Source: Bacillota bacterium (lineage in GTDB: Bacteria > Bacillota > Clostridia > Oscillospirales > Oscillospiraceae). From it: a DNA stretch of 64,000 nt. The stretch's first letter is position 1; every line of letters starts with the position of its first letter. The notes below the pieces were generated by a model that saw nothing but the letters and a program-made list of their open reading frames with translations, ran no database searches and had not been told where the DNA came from. The stretch lies in contig JAETQY010000001.1 of the NCBI GenBank assembly GCA_021770445.1, forward strand, positions 186,001-250,000, read 5' to 3'. Position numbers and translations under genes: made by a program. Shown here in pieces: positions 48,654-56,261 of the stretch.

Positions 48654-49682
48654 ATGATCCGATTTGAATGTGACTACACCACCGGGGCTCACCCAAAAAT
48701 TCTGGAGGCCCTGGTGACCACCAACAGCGAAGCCTGCCCCGGCTACGGGGTGGATATCCACTGCGAGCGGGCCCGGATCATGCTGCGGGCACTGTGCCAG
48801 GCCCCCGAGGCCGGGGTCCACTTTCTAACGGGGGGCACTCAGGCCAACACCACCGTCATCGCTGCCACCCTGCGCCCCCACCAGGGGGTGCTGTGCGCCG
48901 AAACGGGCCACATCAACACCCACGAGACGGGAGCCATAGAGTCCACCGGCCACAAGGTGCTGGCCCTGCCCGCCGCGGAGGGGAAGATCAACGCAGGGCA
49001 GATTGACCGGTACTGCCGGGAGCACTACGACAACCCGGCCTGGGAACATATGGTCCAGCCGGGGATGGTCTACCTGTCCCACCCCACTGAGCTGGGCACG
49101 GTGTACACCTTGGCCGAGCTGGAGGCCATCTCCCAGGTCTGCCGCCGGCGGAAGCTGCCCCTGTTTGTGGACGGGGCCCGGCTGGCCTGTGGTCTGGCGG
49201 CCTCGGACATTACCCTGCCCGATCTGGCCCGGCTGTGCGACGTGTTCTACCTGGGCGGCACCAAGGCGGGACTGCTCTTCGGTGAGGCGGTGGTCATTAC
49301 CAGCCCCGCCCTGAACCATGACTTCCGCTATATTCTCAAGCAGCACGGCGGGATGCTGGCCAAGGGAAGGCTGCTGGGGGTGCAGTTTGAGGCCTTCCTG
49401 GAGGACGGGCTCTTCCTGGAGATCGGCAAGCAGGAGGTGGCCCAGGCCATGCGCCTGCGCCGGGCCTTTGAGGAGAAGGGTTGGCCGCTCTTTGTGAACT
49501 CCCCCACCAACCAGCAGTTCCCCATCCTGCCCAACGGAGCTCTGGGGCCGCTGGAACAGAAATACTCCTTCGAGGTGTGGGAGAAGGTGGACGAGGAACA
49601 CACCGCCGTCCGGTTCTGCACCTCCTGGTCCACCACCGAGGAGGATGTGGACGCGCTCATCGTGGATATTCAGCAGTTATGA
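48654..49682 (+). CDS. Threonine aldolase / beta-eliminating lyase family protein
   Basis: A 342-residue PLP enzyme of the low-specificity threonine aldolase type, expected to split L-threonine or allo-threonine to glycine and acetaldehyde. FLTGGTQANTTVIAATL is the PLP-phosphate region, FVDGARLACGLAA has the PLP-binding Asp, and the Schiff-base Lys is in FYLGGTKAGLLFGEAVV. It starts 11 bp after pheT with AAAGGAGAG, so it is likely the last gene of the T-box operon, and a terminator follows. Exact specificity is uncertain. Confidence 0.88.
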   Translation: MIRFECDYTTGAHPKILEALVTTNSEACPGYGVDIHCERARIMLRALCQAPEAGVHFLTGGTQANTTVIAATLRPHQGVLCAETGHINTHETGAIESTGHKVLALPAAEGKINAGQIDRYCREHYDNPAWEHMVQPGMVYLSHPTELGTVYTLAELEAISQVCRRRKLPLFVDGARLACGLAASDITLPDLARLCDVFYLGGTKAGLLFGEAVVITSPALNHDFRYILKQHGGMLAKGRLLGVQFEAFLEDGLFLEIGKQEVAQAMRLRRAFEEKGWPLFVNSPTNQQFPILPNGALGPLEQKYSFEVWEKVDEEHTAVRFCTSWSTTEEDVDALIVDIQQL

Positions 49683-49687
49683 TCGAA

Positions 49688-49714
49688 GGGGCGGCCTGCG
49701 GCCGCCCTTTCTTT
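49688..49714 (+). terminator. Terminator after the threonine-aldolase-like gene
   Basis: GGGCGGCC-TGC-GGCCGCCC followed by TTTCTTT, six bases after the stop. Confidence 0.82.
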
Positions 49715-49793
49715 ATGAATATTTAAGAATTTTGTTCTGTTTTTCGTAAGAAACCTCTGCTATACTATCCTCAACGCTTTGGGGGTAATACCG

Positions 49794-51002
49794 ATGAAAC
49801 GATACCTTTTCCTACTGCTGGCCCTGGTCCTGCTGCTGCCCGGGTGTGGAAAAAGGCAAGACGAGACCACCATACAGCCTTGCGAGGTGATCACCCGGGT
49901 CATGTGGTCCTGTACCACGGAGTGCTGGGAGGACGACAGGCTGTTCTGCTGGTATCTCTATGATGGAATGAAACAGCAGGGCTTCGGCGAAGAGGATGAA
50001 TATTACAGCGACGAGGAGATGAACGCCCTCCTCTCCGACTTCTACGGCCTGGAGGACCTGGGCTGGTTTGATGCGGCCATTGTCCGTATGGAGGGGGTGC
50101 GAGCCTTTGAGCTGGCCGTCCTCTCGGTGCCCAGGGAGAAACAGGACACCGTTGTCAAGGCCTGGCAGGAGTATCTGTTAGACCGACAGGGTGATTTTAC
50201 CGGCTATGAGCCCGAACAGGCCGCCCTGGTGGAGAACGGTACGATTCTTACCCGCGGCCAGGAGGTAGCCTTGCTCATCTGCGAAAACGTGGATGACGCC
50301 CAGAGCGCCTTTGCGCGCTGTTACGGCGACGGCGTCTTTGCCCAGGGAGTTCCAGATTTTCTCCGCCCTGAGCCGGAAAGACGCCCCGACGGGCGCTATG
50401 TCTACACAGACCCCAAAAGCGACGACATGACCCTCTTTGACAATTCCGCCATCCTGGCCGCCTGGGAGAGCGGGGATAACAGCGGCCTGTCCAAGCAGGA
50501 CAAGGCGGTGCTGGACGCGGCAAGTGCGGTCTTTGACCAGTGCGTCATCCCAGGGATGACCGACTATGACAAGGAATATGCCCTGTACGCCTGGCTCACC
50601 GGGAATGTCAGCTATGACAAATCCCACTATGAAAAAAAGGGCGCGCCTCGGACCTCCTATGAGCCCTACGGCCCACTGGTTCAAGGGAAAGGCGTCTGCC
50701 TGGGCTACGCTACAGCCTTTCAGCTGCTAATGGACATGGCGGACATCGAGTGCATCACCGTCACCGGGGCAGCTTTCATGAACCGAGGGAACCACGCCTG
50801 GAACATGGTGCGCCTCAATGGCGAGTGGTATTGCGTGGACCCCACCTGGGACCTGAACCCCGGAATTGTGACCCGGGACGGGGAAACCTTCGTTCAGTAC
50901 GAGTTCTTCAACGTCACCAGCGATTGGCTGGCCATGACTGACCACCAGTGGGACTACGACAACACCCCCGAGGCCACGGCGGAGGATTACGGGCGGGGGT
51001 AG
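49794..51002 (+). CDS. Transglutaminase-like lipoprotein
   Basis: A 402-residue exported lipoprotein (MKRYLFLLLALVLLLPGCGK, lipobox LLPGC). The first ~250 residues have no recognisable domain. The C-terminal part is a transglutaminase-like cysteine-protease fold with the triad Cys in GKGVCLGYATAF, His in NRGNHAWNMVRL and Asp in CVDPTWDLNPG. Such proteins may cleave or cross-link peptides at the cell surface; the substrate is unknown. The start is ATG 49794, following a GGGGG stretch. A TGC-TATACT extended -10 lies about 40 bp upstream. Confidence 0.87.
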   Translation: MKRYLFLLLALVLLLPGCGKRQDETTIQPCEVITRVMWSCTTECWEDDRLFCWYLYDGMKQQGFGEEDEYYSDEEMNALLSDFYGLEDLGWFDAAIVRMEGVRAFELAVLSVPREKQDTVVKAWQEYLLDRQGDFTGYEPEQAALVENGTILTRGQEVALLICENVDDAQSAFARCYGDGVFAQGVPDFLRPEPERRPDGRYVYTDPKSDDMTLFDNSAILAAWESGDNSGLSKQDKAVLDAASAVFDQCVIPGMTDYDKEYALYAWLTGNVSYDKSHYEKKGAPRTSYEPYGPLVQGKGVCLGYATAFQLLMDMADIECITVTGAAFMNRGNHAWNMVRLNGEWYCVDPTWDLNPGIVTRDGETFVQYEFFNVTSDWLAMTDHQWDYDNTPEATAEDYGRG

Positions 51003-51035
51003 AAAAAATCCACCGGCAAAACCGGTGGATTTTTT
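51003..51035 (+). terminator. Terminator after the transglutaminase-like gene
   Basis: AAAAAATCCACCGG-CAAAA-CCGGTGGATTTTTT, a perfect 14-bp stem ending in six T. Confidence 0.9.
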
Positions 51036-51095
51036 CGTGGGTTTTTCCCGTTTCTGGTGTATCATAAGTCAGAGAGATAGAAAGGGGGCGGCCGC

Positions 51096-51632
51096 ATGGG
51101 CGAGAGTGAAATCATCCAGCTGATCCGGGACCGGGATCACCGGGGCATGGACCAGCTGCTGCTCCACTTCGGGCCGCTGATGCGGTATGTGATTGCCCCC
51201 ATCCTATCCGACGGGCGGGACCGGGAGGAGTGCCTGTCCGAGGCGGCCATGCGGGCCTGGGACAACATCCAGCAGTTCGACCCCGTCCGGGGCAGCTGGA
51301 AGGGCTGGCTCACCGTCCTCACCCGGAACACGGCGCTGAACCGTGCCCGGGGCCGGCGGGATACGCCGGGGGAGCTGACAGAGAACATTCCCTCCCCCGC
51401 CCCCACTCCGGAGGAGGCGCTGCTGCGCCAGGAGCGGCTGGCCGAGCTGTACCGGGCACTGAGCGCCCTTTCCGATCGAGATCGGGCGCTGATCTACCGA
51501 AAATACTTCTACATGCAGTCCACTGACCAGATCGCCCGGGAGCTGGGCACCACCCCCCGGGCGGTGGAGGGCAGGCTGTACCGGCTGAAAAAGCAATTGA
51601 GAGCGCGGTTGGGAGGTGACAGCCATGGATGA
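51096..51632 (+). CDS. ECF-type RNA polymerase sigma factor
   Basis: A 178-residue sigma-70-family factor with only regions 2 and 4. Region 2 covers about residues 20-90 (CLSEAAMRAWDNIQQFDPVR, WKGWLTVLTRNTALNRAR). Region 4 covers about residues 115-172 (ALSALSDRDRALIYRKYFYM, STDQIARELGTTPRAVEGRL) with a helix-turn-helix. AAAGGGGGCGG precedes the ATG. Its last 8 bases overlap the next gene, a membrane protein likely to be its regulator. Confidence 0.92.
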   Translation: MGESEIIQLIRDRDHRGMDQLLLHFGPLMRYVIAPILSDGRDREECLSEAAMRAWDNIQQFDPVRGSWKGWLTVLTRNTALNRARGRRDTPGELTENIPSPAPTPEEALLRQERLAELYRALSALSDRDRALIYRKYFYMQSTDQIARELGTTPRAVEGRLYRLKKQLRARLGGDSHG

Positions 51633-53103
51633 CCACCGGTTGGATTTTAAACAGCAGCCCGACCCGGAGCTGGAGGACCTGCTGGCCGAGGGGCTGTCCG
51701 CCCCTCCGGAGGACGTCCTCCGGGAGGTCACCCCCTGGCGCCGGGCCATGAAGCGCATCCTCATCGGGCTGGTGCTGGGGACCATCACCTGGAACAACTG
51801 GAACCTGAACTTTATCCTGCCCGCCGCCGGCTTTCTCCTGATTTTGCTGGGCCTGCGGGTCCTGCGGCAGGAAAACGCCTTCTTCCGCCTGTGGTGGTAC
51901 TCCCTTCTGGTCCAGGCCGGGCTGTACGCCTTTCAGCTGATCCACTGGGCCGCCCCGGGCTGGCGGGAATTTGACCAGACCGCCCCGGGCCGGGCCGTCA
52001 TCGGGGTGGGCCTGGCGCTGGAGTTCCTCCAGTTCTTCTGCCTCTGGCAGGGCCTGCGGAGGGTGCGGCGCAAGGCCGGACTGTCCCCCGGGGCGGGCAG
52101 CGGGCTGGCTCTGCTGATTTTTTACTGCTTCATCTTCTTCCTGGGCCTCTTCGGGCTGTCCCAGATCGGCTGGATCTCCTTTGCCGTCATGCTCATCATC
52201 TACGTCTGCATCATCCGGGGGCTGTTCAAGCTGTCCCGGGAGCTGGACGAGGCGGGCTACGGGATTCAGCCCGCCCCGGTGCGCATCCCCGACCTGCCTC
52301 TGGCCCTGGGGCTGGCGGGGGCGGTGCTGGCCGGTATCGCGGCCGTCAGCCTGACCTGTTCCCCCCTGCCCATGGACTGGCAGCCGGCGGACCCAGCGGA
52401 GCACAGCGACCTGGCGGAGGTGGAGGCCCGGCTGCTGGAGCTGGGCTTCCCGGAGGAGGTGCTCTCCGACCTGACCCGTTCGGACATCCTGTCCTGCGCC
52501 GACGCCGTCCGGGTGGAGGTGGACCGGGAGCGCCACAGCCTCACCATGAGCTGGAACGACAGCACTCCCAAGCCGCTGACTATGATCCACGCGGCGGTGG
52601 AGCTGGCGGGCGAACGGAAGAGCTGGCGCGTCTTCCACTACTTCGCCTGGGACAGCGGCACCCAGTTTTACGGCTCTGAGGCCTTCCAGCTCTGGACCCT
52701 CTACGACCACATGGAGGGAGGTTGGCGCAAGCTGGTGGACCCCGCCGGGCGGCTGCTCTATGACCGGGACGGGACCACCTACTGGTCCCCCTACCACTCC
52801 CTGGGGGTGGAGGCCTACACCACAGACAGCATGTTTTTCGGCGTTCAGAGCTACAGCGACCCCATGGCCTCCTTCTCCTTCCCCCAAAACGGGGAACACT
52901 GCCGGGGGTATGTGACCTACGAGGCGGAGGAGCTCCAGGAGGGCTGGCTCCTCAGCTCCTGGATCAACTACGTCCACCAGCAGAAGAGATTTGTCTACCC
53001 CGCCCAGACCGCCAGGGAGTGGCAGATGTCGGGGGCCTGGAACGGGGACGGACTGCCCTTCTTCCGAATCCAGACCGCGATCCAGTTCCGTCCCTATACC
53101 TGA
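51625..53103 (+). CDS. Multi-pass membrane protein, probable anti-sigma factor or sensor
   Basis: A 492-residue protein translationally coupled to the sigma gene (8-bp overlap; GGGAGGTGACAGCC before ATG 51625). A cytoplasmic N-terminus of about 45 residues (FKQQPDPELEDLLAEGLSAP) could bind the sigma factor. About seven hydrophobic segments lie between residues 45 and 265, with the last near GLAGAVLAGIAAVSL. The final ~225 residues are predicted to be outside, Trp/Tyr-rich (WRVFHYFAWDSGTQFYGSEA, YWSPYHSLGVEAYTTDSMFF). There is no zinc-type anti-sigma motif. The role is inferred from the operon; I do not recognise the extracytoplasmic domain. Confidence 0.75.
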   Translation: MDDHRLDFKQQPDPELEDLLAEGLSAPPEDVLREVTPWRRAMKRILIGLVLGTITWNNWNLNFILPAAGFLLILLGLRVLRQENAFFRLWWYSLLVQAGLYAFQLIHWAAPGWREFDQTAPGRAVIGVGLALEFLQFFCLWQGLRRVRRKAGLSPGAGSGLALLIFYCFIFFLGLFGLSQIGWISFAVMLIIYVCIIRGLFKLSRELDEAGYGIQPAPVRIPDLPLALGLAGAVLAGIAAVSLTCSPLPMDWQPADPAEHSDLAEVEARLLELGFPEEVLSDLTRSDILSCADAVRVEVDRERHSLTMSWNDSTPKPLTMIHAAVELAGERKSWRVFHYFAWDSGTQFYGSEAFQLWTLYDHMEGGWRKLVDPAGRLLYDRDGTTYWSPYHSLGVEAYTTDSMFFGVQSYSDPMASFSFPQNGEHCRGYVTYEAEELQEGWLLSSWINYVHQQKRFVYPAQTAREWQMSGAWNGDGLPFFRIQTAIQFRPYT

Positions 53104-53139
53104 AAAACCAGGCCCCCGGCGAAAGCCGGGGGCCTGGTT
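53103..53139 (-). terminator. argF terminator, probably shared with the sensor gene
   Basis: AACCAGGCCCCCGGC-GAAA-GCCGGGGGCCTGGTT, a 15-bp stem. On the minus strand it ends in TTTTT, so it is a full terminator for argF; on the plus strand the T tract is short. Confidence 0.82.
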
Positions 53140-53145
53140 CTCTGA

Positions 53146-54069
53146 TTATTGGTCCTTTTCCTTCATCAGCAGGTACATGACCGCCTTCTGGGCGTGGAGG
53201 CGGTTCTCCGCCTCGTCGAAGATCTCGTCCGCGTGGGCCTCAAAGACGTCGGCGGTGATCTCCTCCCCCCGGTGGGCAGGCAGACAGTGCTGCACCATAC
53301 AGCCCTCGTTGGTCAGGGCCATCAGCTCGGCGTTGATCTGGTAGCCCTGGAAGGCCTTCACCCGGACGGCCTTCTCCTCCTCCTGGCCCATGGAGGCCCA
53401 CACGTCGGTGATCATCACGTCGGCCCCCACGGCGGCCTCCCTGGGCGTACGGAACAGGGAGAACCTGTGGGCAGGGTCGCTCCTGGCAAAGTCCAGTACC
53501 TGGGGGTCGGGGTCGTAGCCCTCAGGGCAGGCCACGGACACCTCCATCCCCGACTTCAGACCGCCCACGATGAGGGAGTTGGCCATGTTGTTGCCGTCGC
53601 CGATGTAGCACATCTTCAGCCCCTCCAGCACCGCCTTGTGCTCCCGGATGGTGAGCAGGTCGGCCAGCACCTGGCAGGGGTGGCAGAAGTCGGTCAGGCC
53701 GTTGATGACGGGGATTTCCGTGTACTGGGCCAGCCGCTCCACCTCCTCCTGGGCGAAGGTGCGGATCATGATGCCGTCGCAGTACCGGTCCAGCACCCGG
53801 GCGGTGTCCTCGATAGGCTCTCCCCTGCCGATCTGGCTCTCCTTGCCGGAGAGGAACAGGGCGTGGCCCCCCAGCTGGTACATCCCCGTCTCGAAGGAGA
53901 CCCGGGTGCGGGTGGAGTTCTTCTCAAAGATCATGGCCAGGGTCTTGCCCTTGAGATAGTCCTTGTGGATGTTGTGTTTGGTCTCGTACTTCAGCTGGTC
54001 CGCCGTGTTCAGGATGGTGACAATGTCCTCCCTGGACAGGTCCAGCAGCTTTAACAGATCATTTTTCAT
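53146..54069 (-). CDS. argF: Ornithine carbamoyltransferase
   Basis: Makes citrulline from ornithine and carbamoyl phosphate; 307 residues. The carbamoyl-phosphate motif FEKNSTRTRVSFE and the ornithine/Cys motif VQHCLPAHRGEE are intact, with FCHPCQVLADLLTI and DVWASMGQEEE between. The start is ATG 54069 (MKNDLLKLLDL), preceded by AAGGAGGG. It is the last gene of argG-argH-argJ-argB-argF, with a hairpin-containing gap before it. Confidence 0.96.
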   Translation of the reverse strand: MKNDLLKLLDLSREDIVTILNTADQLKYETKHNIHKDYLKGKTLAMIFEKNSTRTRVSFETGMYQLGGHALFLSGKESQIGRGEPIEDTARVLDRYCDGIMIRTFAQEEVERLAQYTEIPVINGLTDFCHPCQVLADLLTIREHKAVLEGLKMCYIGDGNNMANSLIVGGLKSGMEVSVACPEGYDPDPQVLDFARSDPAHRFSLFRTPREAAVGADVMITDVWASMGQEEEKAVRVKAFQGYQINAELMALTNEGCMVQHCLPAHRGEEITADVFEAHADEIFDEAENRLHAQKAVMYLLMKEKDQ

Positions 54070-54079
54070 AGGGCCCTCC

Positions 54080-54133
54080 TTAGAGCAGCGCTCTAAACAT
54101 TCTCTTTTGCTTCCACCCCCTCCGGGGGTGGAA
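54080..54133. repeat. Two hairpins upstream of argF (5'-UTR hairpin family, copy 4)
   Basis: TTCCACCCCC-TCC-GGGGGTGGAA (54111-54133) matches the hairpins at 3370, 17621 and 36976. TTAGAGC-AGC-GCTCTAA (54080-54096) stands between it and the argF ribosome binding site. Both lie between argB and argF within the operon. Confidence 0.65.
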
Positions 54134-54148
54134 ACAATGGCAGTCATT

Positions 54149-55003
54149 TTAATTGGTGAGCATGGTGCCCACGCCGGCGTCGGTGAGCAGCTCGGTCAGC
54201 AGGCAGTGGGACACCCGGCCGTCCAGAATGACGGCGGAGCCCACGCCGGAGCGGACAGCGTTGACACAGCAGTCCACCTTGTGGACCATCTCCCCGGCGA
54301 TGACCCCCTCCCGCACCAGGGCAGGGACGGAGGAGAGCTGGAGCTCTGGGATGAGGGTGGCCTCATCTCCGGGTGTGCGGAACAGGCCCCGGACATCGGT
54401 GAGCAGGACCAGCTTCTCCGCCTCCATGGCCACGGCCAGCTTAGCGGCGGCGGTGTCGGCGTCCACGTTGTAGGAGGTGGGGCCGTCCGTCCCCTGGGCC
54501 ACGGGGGCCACCACGGGGATGTAGCCGCTGGCCAGGGCGGAGACCACCATCGCCCCGTCCACCTTGGTGATATTCCCCACCAGGCCGTACTTCTCGTCCA
54601 GCTTCCTGGCCTGGAAGAGGGCGCCGTCCAGGCCGCACAGGCCCACGGCTTTGCCTCCCAGGCGGTTCATGGCGGCCACTAGGTCCTTGTTCACCTGGCC
54701 GCACAGCACCTGCTGCACCACCGACATGGTCTGCCCGTCAGTATAGCGCAGGCCGTCGATGAATTTGGACTCCTTGCCCAGCAGGGTGAGCATGTCGTTG
54801 ATCTCCGGCGTGCCCCCGTGGACCACCACCACCCGGATGCCCACCAGGGACAGCAGGATGATGTCGGAGATGACGGTCTCGATGGTCTCGCCGTGGACCG
54901 CGCCGCTGTCGTAGCGCACCACAATGGTCTTGCCGGTGAATTTTTGAATATAGGGCAGGGCCTCAGCCAAAATCTGGGCCCGGTCCAGCTCGTTGAAGGA
55001 CAT
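54149..55003 (-). CDS. argB: Acetylglutamate kinase with an altered phosphate-binding loop
   Basis: Phosphorylates N-acetylglutamate, the second arginine step; 284 residues. VVVHGGTPEINDML, VLLTDVRGLF, VHKVDCCVNAVRSGVGSAVI and the ending TDAGVGTMLTN identify the amino-acid kinase family. The first active-site loop is unusual: where ArgB has Lys-Tyr-Gly-Gly-Asn (as in IKYGGNAM), this protein has VVRYDSGAV, so the catalytic Lys is Arg and the glycines are Asp-Ser. HGGG is also HGGT. The second catalytic Lys (VHKVDCC) is present. Activity may be reduced or regulated differently. Start ATG 55003, AAGGAGGAGG upstream. Confidence 0.88.
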   Translation of the reverse strand: MSFNELDRAQILAEALPYIQKFTGKTIVVRYDSGAVHGETIETVISDIILLSLVGIRVVVVHGGTPEINDMLTLLGKESKFIDGLRYTDGQTMSVVQQVLCGQVNKDLVAAMNRLGGKAVGLCGLDGALFQARKLDEKYGLVGNITKVDGAMVVSALASGYIPVVAPVAQGTDGPTSYNVDADTAAAKLAVAMEAEKLVLLTDVRGLFRTPGDEATLIPELQLSSVPALVREGVIAGEMVHKVDCCVNAVRSGVGSAVILDGRVSHCLLTELLTDAGVGTMLTN

Positions 55004-55027
55004 AGTCGGCCTCCTCCTTACATTCTG

Positions 55028-56248
55028 TTATTTCCGATAATTCCCGTTGATCTGGACGTACTCGGCGGTGAGGTCGCAGCCCCAGCAGACGGCCTCCTCC
55101 TCCCCCTCGTGGAGGTCCACGTCGATGACGACCTCCTTCTGGGCCAGGATCTCTCGGGCCTTGTCCATATCCAGGGGGGCAGCCTCTCCTCTGACGCAGG
55201 CCAGCACCTCCCCCGCCTCTGAGCGGAAGTAGATATCCACATGCTCCGGCCGGAAGGGGGCCTTGGAGCAGCCCATGGCGATCATGACCCGACCCCAGTG
55301 GGGGTCGCAGGCGAACATGGAGGCCTTGATGAGGTCGGAGGAAACTACAGACCGCGCCAGCCGCTCGGCCCACTCCTCACTGCGGGCGCTGCGCACCCGG
55401 CAGGTAATCAGCTTGGTGGAGCCGGTGCCGTCGGCGGCGATGGCCCGGGCCATGTGGGTGCAGACCTCCTCCAGCGCCTGCTTGAATTTTTGGAAATCCT
55501 CGTCCTTCCACTCGATGAGGGGGTTGCCAGCCATGCCGTTGGCCAGGGCGACGCACATGTCGTTGCTGGAGGAGTCTCCGTCCACCACCACCCGGTTGAA
55601 GGTCCTGGCTGTCACCTCCCGCAGCGCCTCCTCCAGCATCTGGGGGGTGATGGCGCAGTCGGTGGTGATGAAGCACAGCATGGTACCCATGTTGGGATGG
55701 ATCATGGACGACCCCTTGGCGATGGCGCCCAGGCGCACCTCCTTGCCCCCCAGCTCCAGGGACAGGGCGATCTCCTTCTTGGAGCGGTCAGTGGTCATGA
55801 TGGCCTCGGCCGCCAGGCCAGACCCGCTCTCGGACAGCCCCGCCGCGATGCCAGGGAGACCCTTCTCAATGACACCGATGTTTAGGGCCTGGCCGATGAC
55901 GCCGGTGGAGGCCACAGCGAAGTCCTTCGGCTCCCGGCCGGTGGCGGCTGCCGCCGCCTCACACATGGCCTGGGCGCTCTCGTGGCTCCTGGGGCAGCAG
56001 GCGTTGGCGCAGCCGCTGTTGACCACGACGCCCCAGGCGGAGCCGTTCTCCAGGTGCTCCATGGTCACGTACAGAGGGGCAGCCTTCACCCGGTTCAGGG
56101 TGTACACCGCCGCTGCCGCGCACTCCTGCTCAGACAGGATCAGGGCCACATCCGGCTTCTCCGGACCCTTGCCCTTGACGCCGCAGAAGGCGGCGTTGGC
56201 CTTGAAGCCGGCGGCGGCGCACACGCCGCCGGTGATCTCTTTCAACAT
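55028..56248 (-). CDS. argJ: Glutamate N-acetyltransferase / amino-acid acetyltransferase
   Basis: Recycles the acetyl group from acetylornithine to glutamate, and in bifunctional forms also uses acetyl-CoA; 406 residues. The self-cleavage site is visible as MIHPNMGTMLCFITTDCAI, with the nucleophile Thr of the TML triplet, which splits the precursor into alpha and beta chains. DGDSSSNDMCVALANG is the other family block. AGAGGAGGGG precedes the ATG. Confidence 0.95.
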   Translation of the reverse strand: MLKEITGGVCAAAGFKANAAFCGVKGKGPEKPDVALILSEQECAAAAVYTLNRVKAAPLYVTMEHLENGSAWGVVVNSGCANACCPRSHESAQAMCEAAAAATGREPKDFAVASTGVIGQALNIGVIEKGLPGIAAGLSESGSGLAAEAIMTTDRSKKEIALSLELGGKEVRLGAIAKGSSMIHPNMGTMLCFITTDCAITPQMLEEALREVTARTFNRVVVDGDSSSNDMCVALANGMAGNPLIEWKDEDFQKFKQALEEVCTHMARAIAADGTGSTKLITCRVRSARSEEWAERLARSVVSSDLIKASMFACDPHWGRVMIAMGCSKAPFRPEHVDIYFRSEAGEVLACVRGEAAPLDMDKAREILAQKEVVIDVDLHEGEEEAVCWGCDLTAEYVQINGNYRK

Positions 56249-56261
56249 AATGTCCCCTCCT

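Noticed and set aside
46243-48696. An 817-codon frame antisense to pheT, and similar long antisense frames at 51319-52977, 55263-56930 and 24125-25792
   Set aside because: All mirror genuine genes on the other strand and lack family features.
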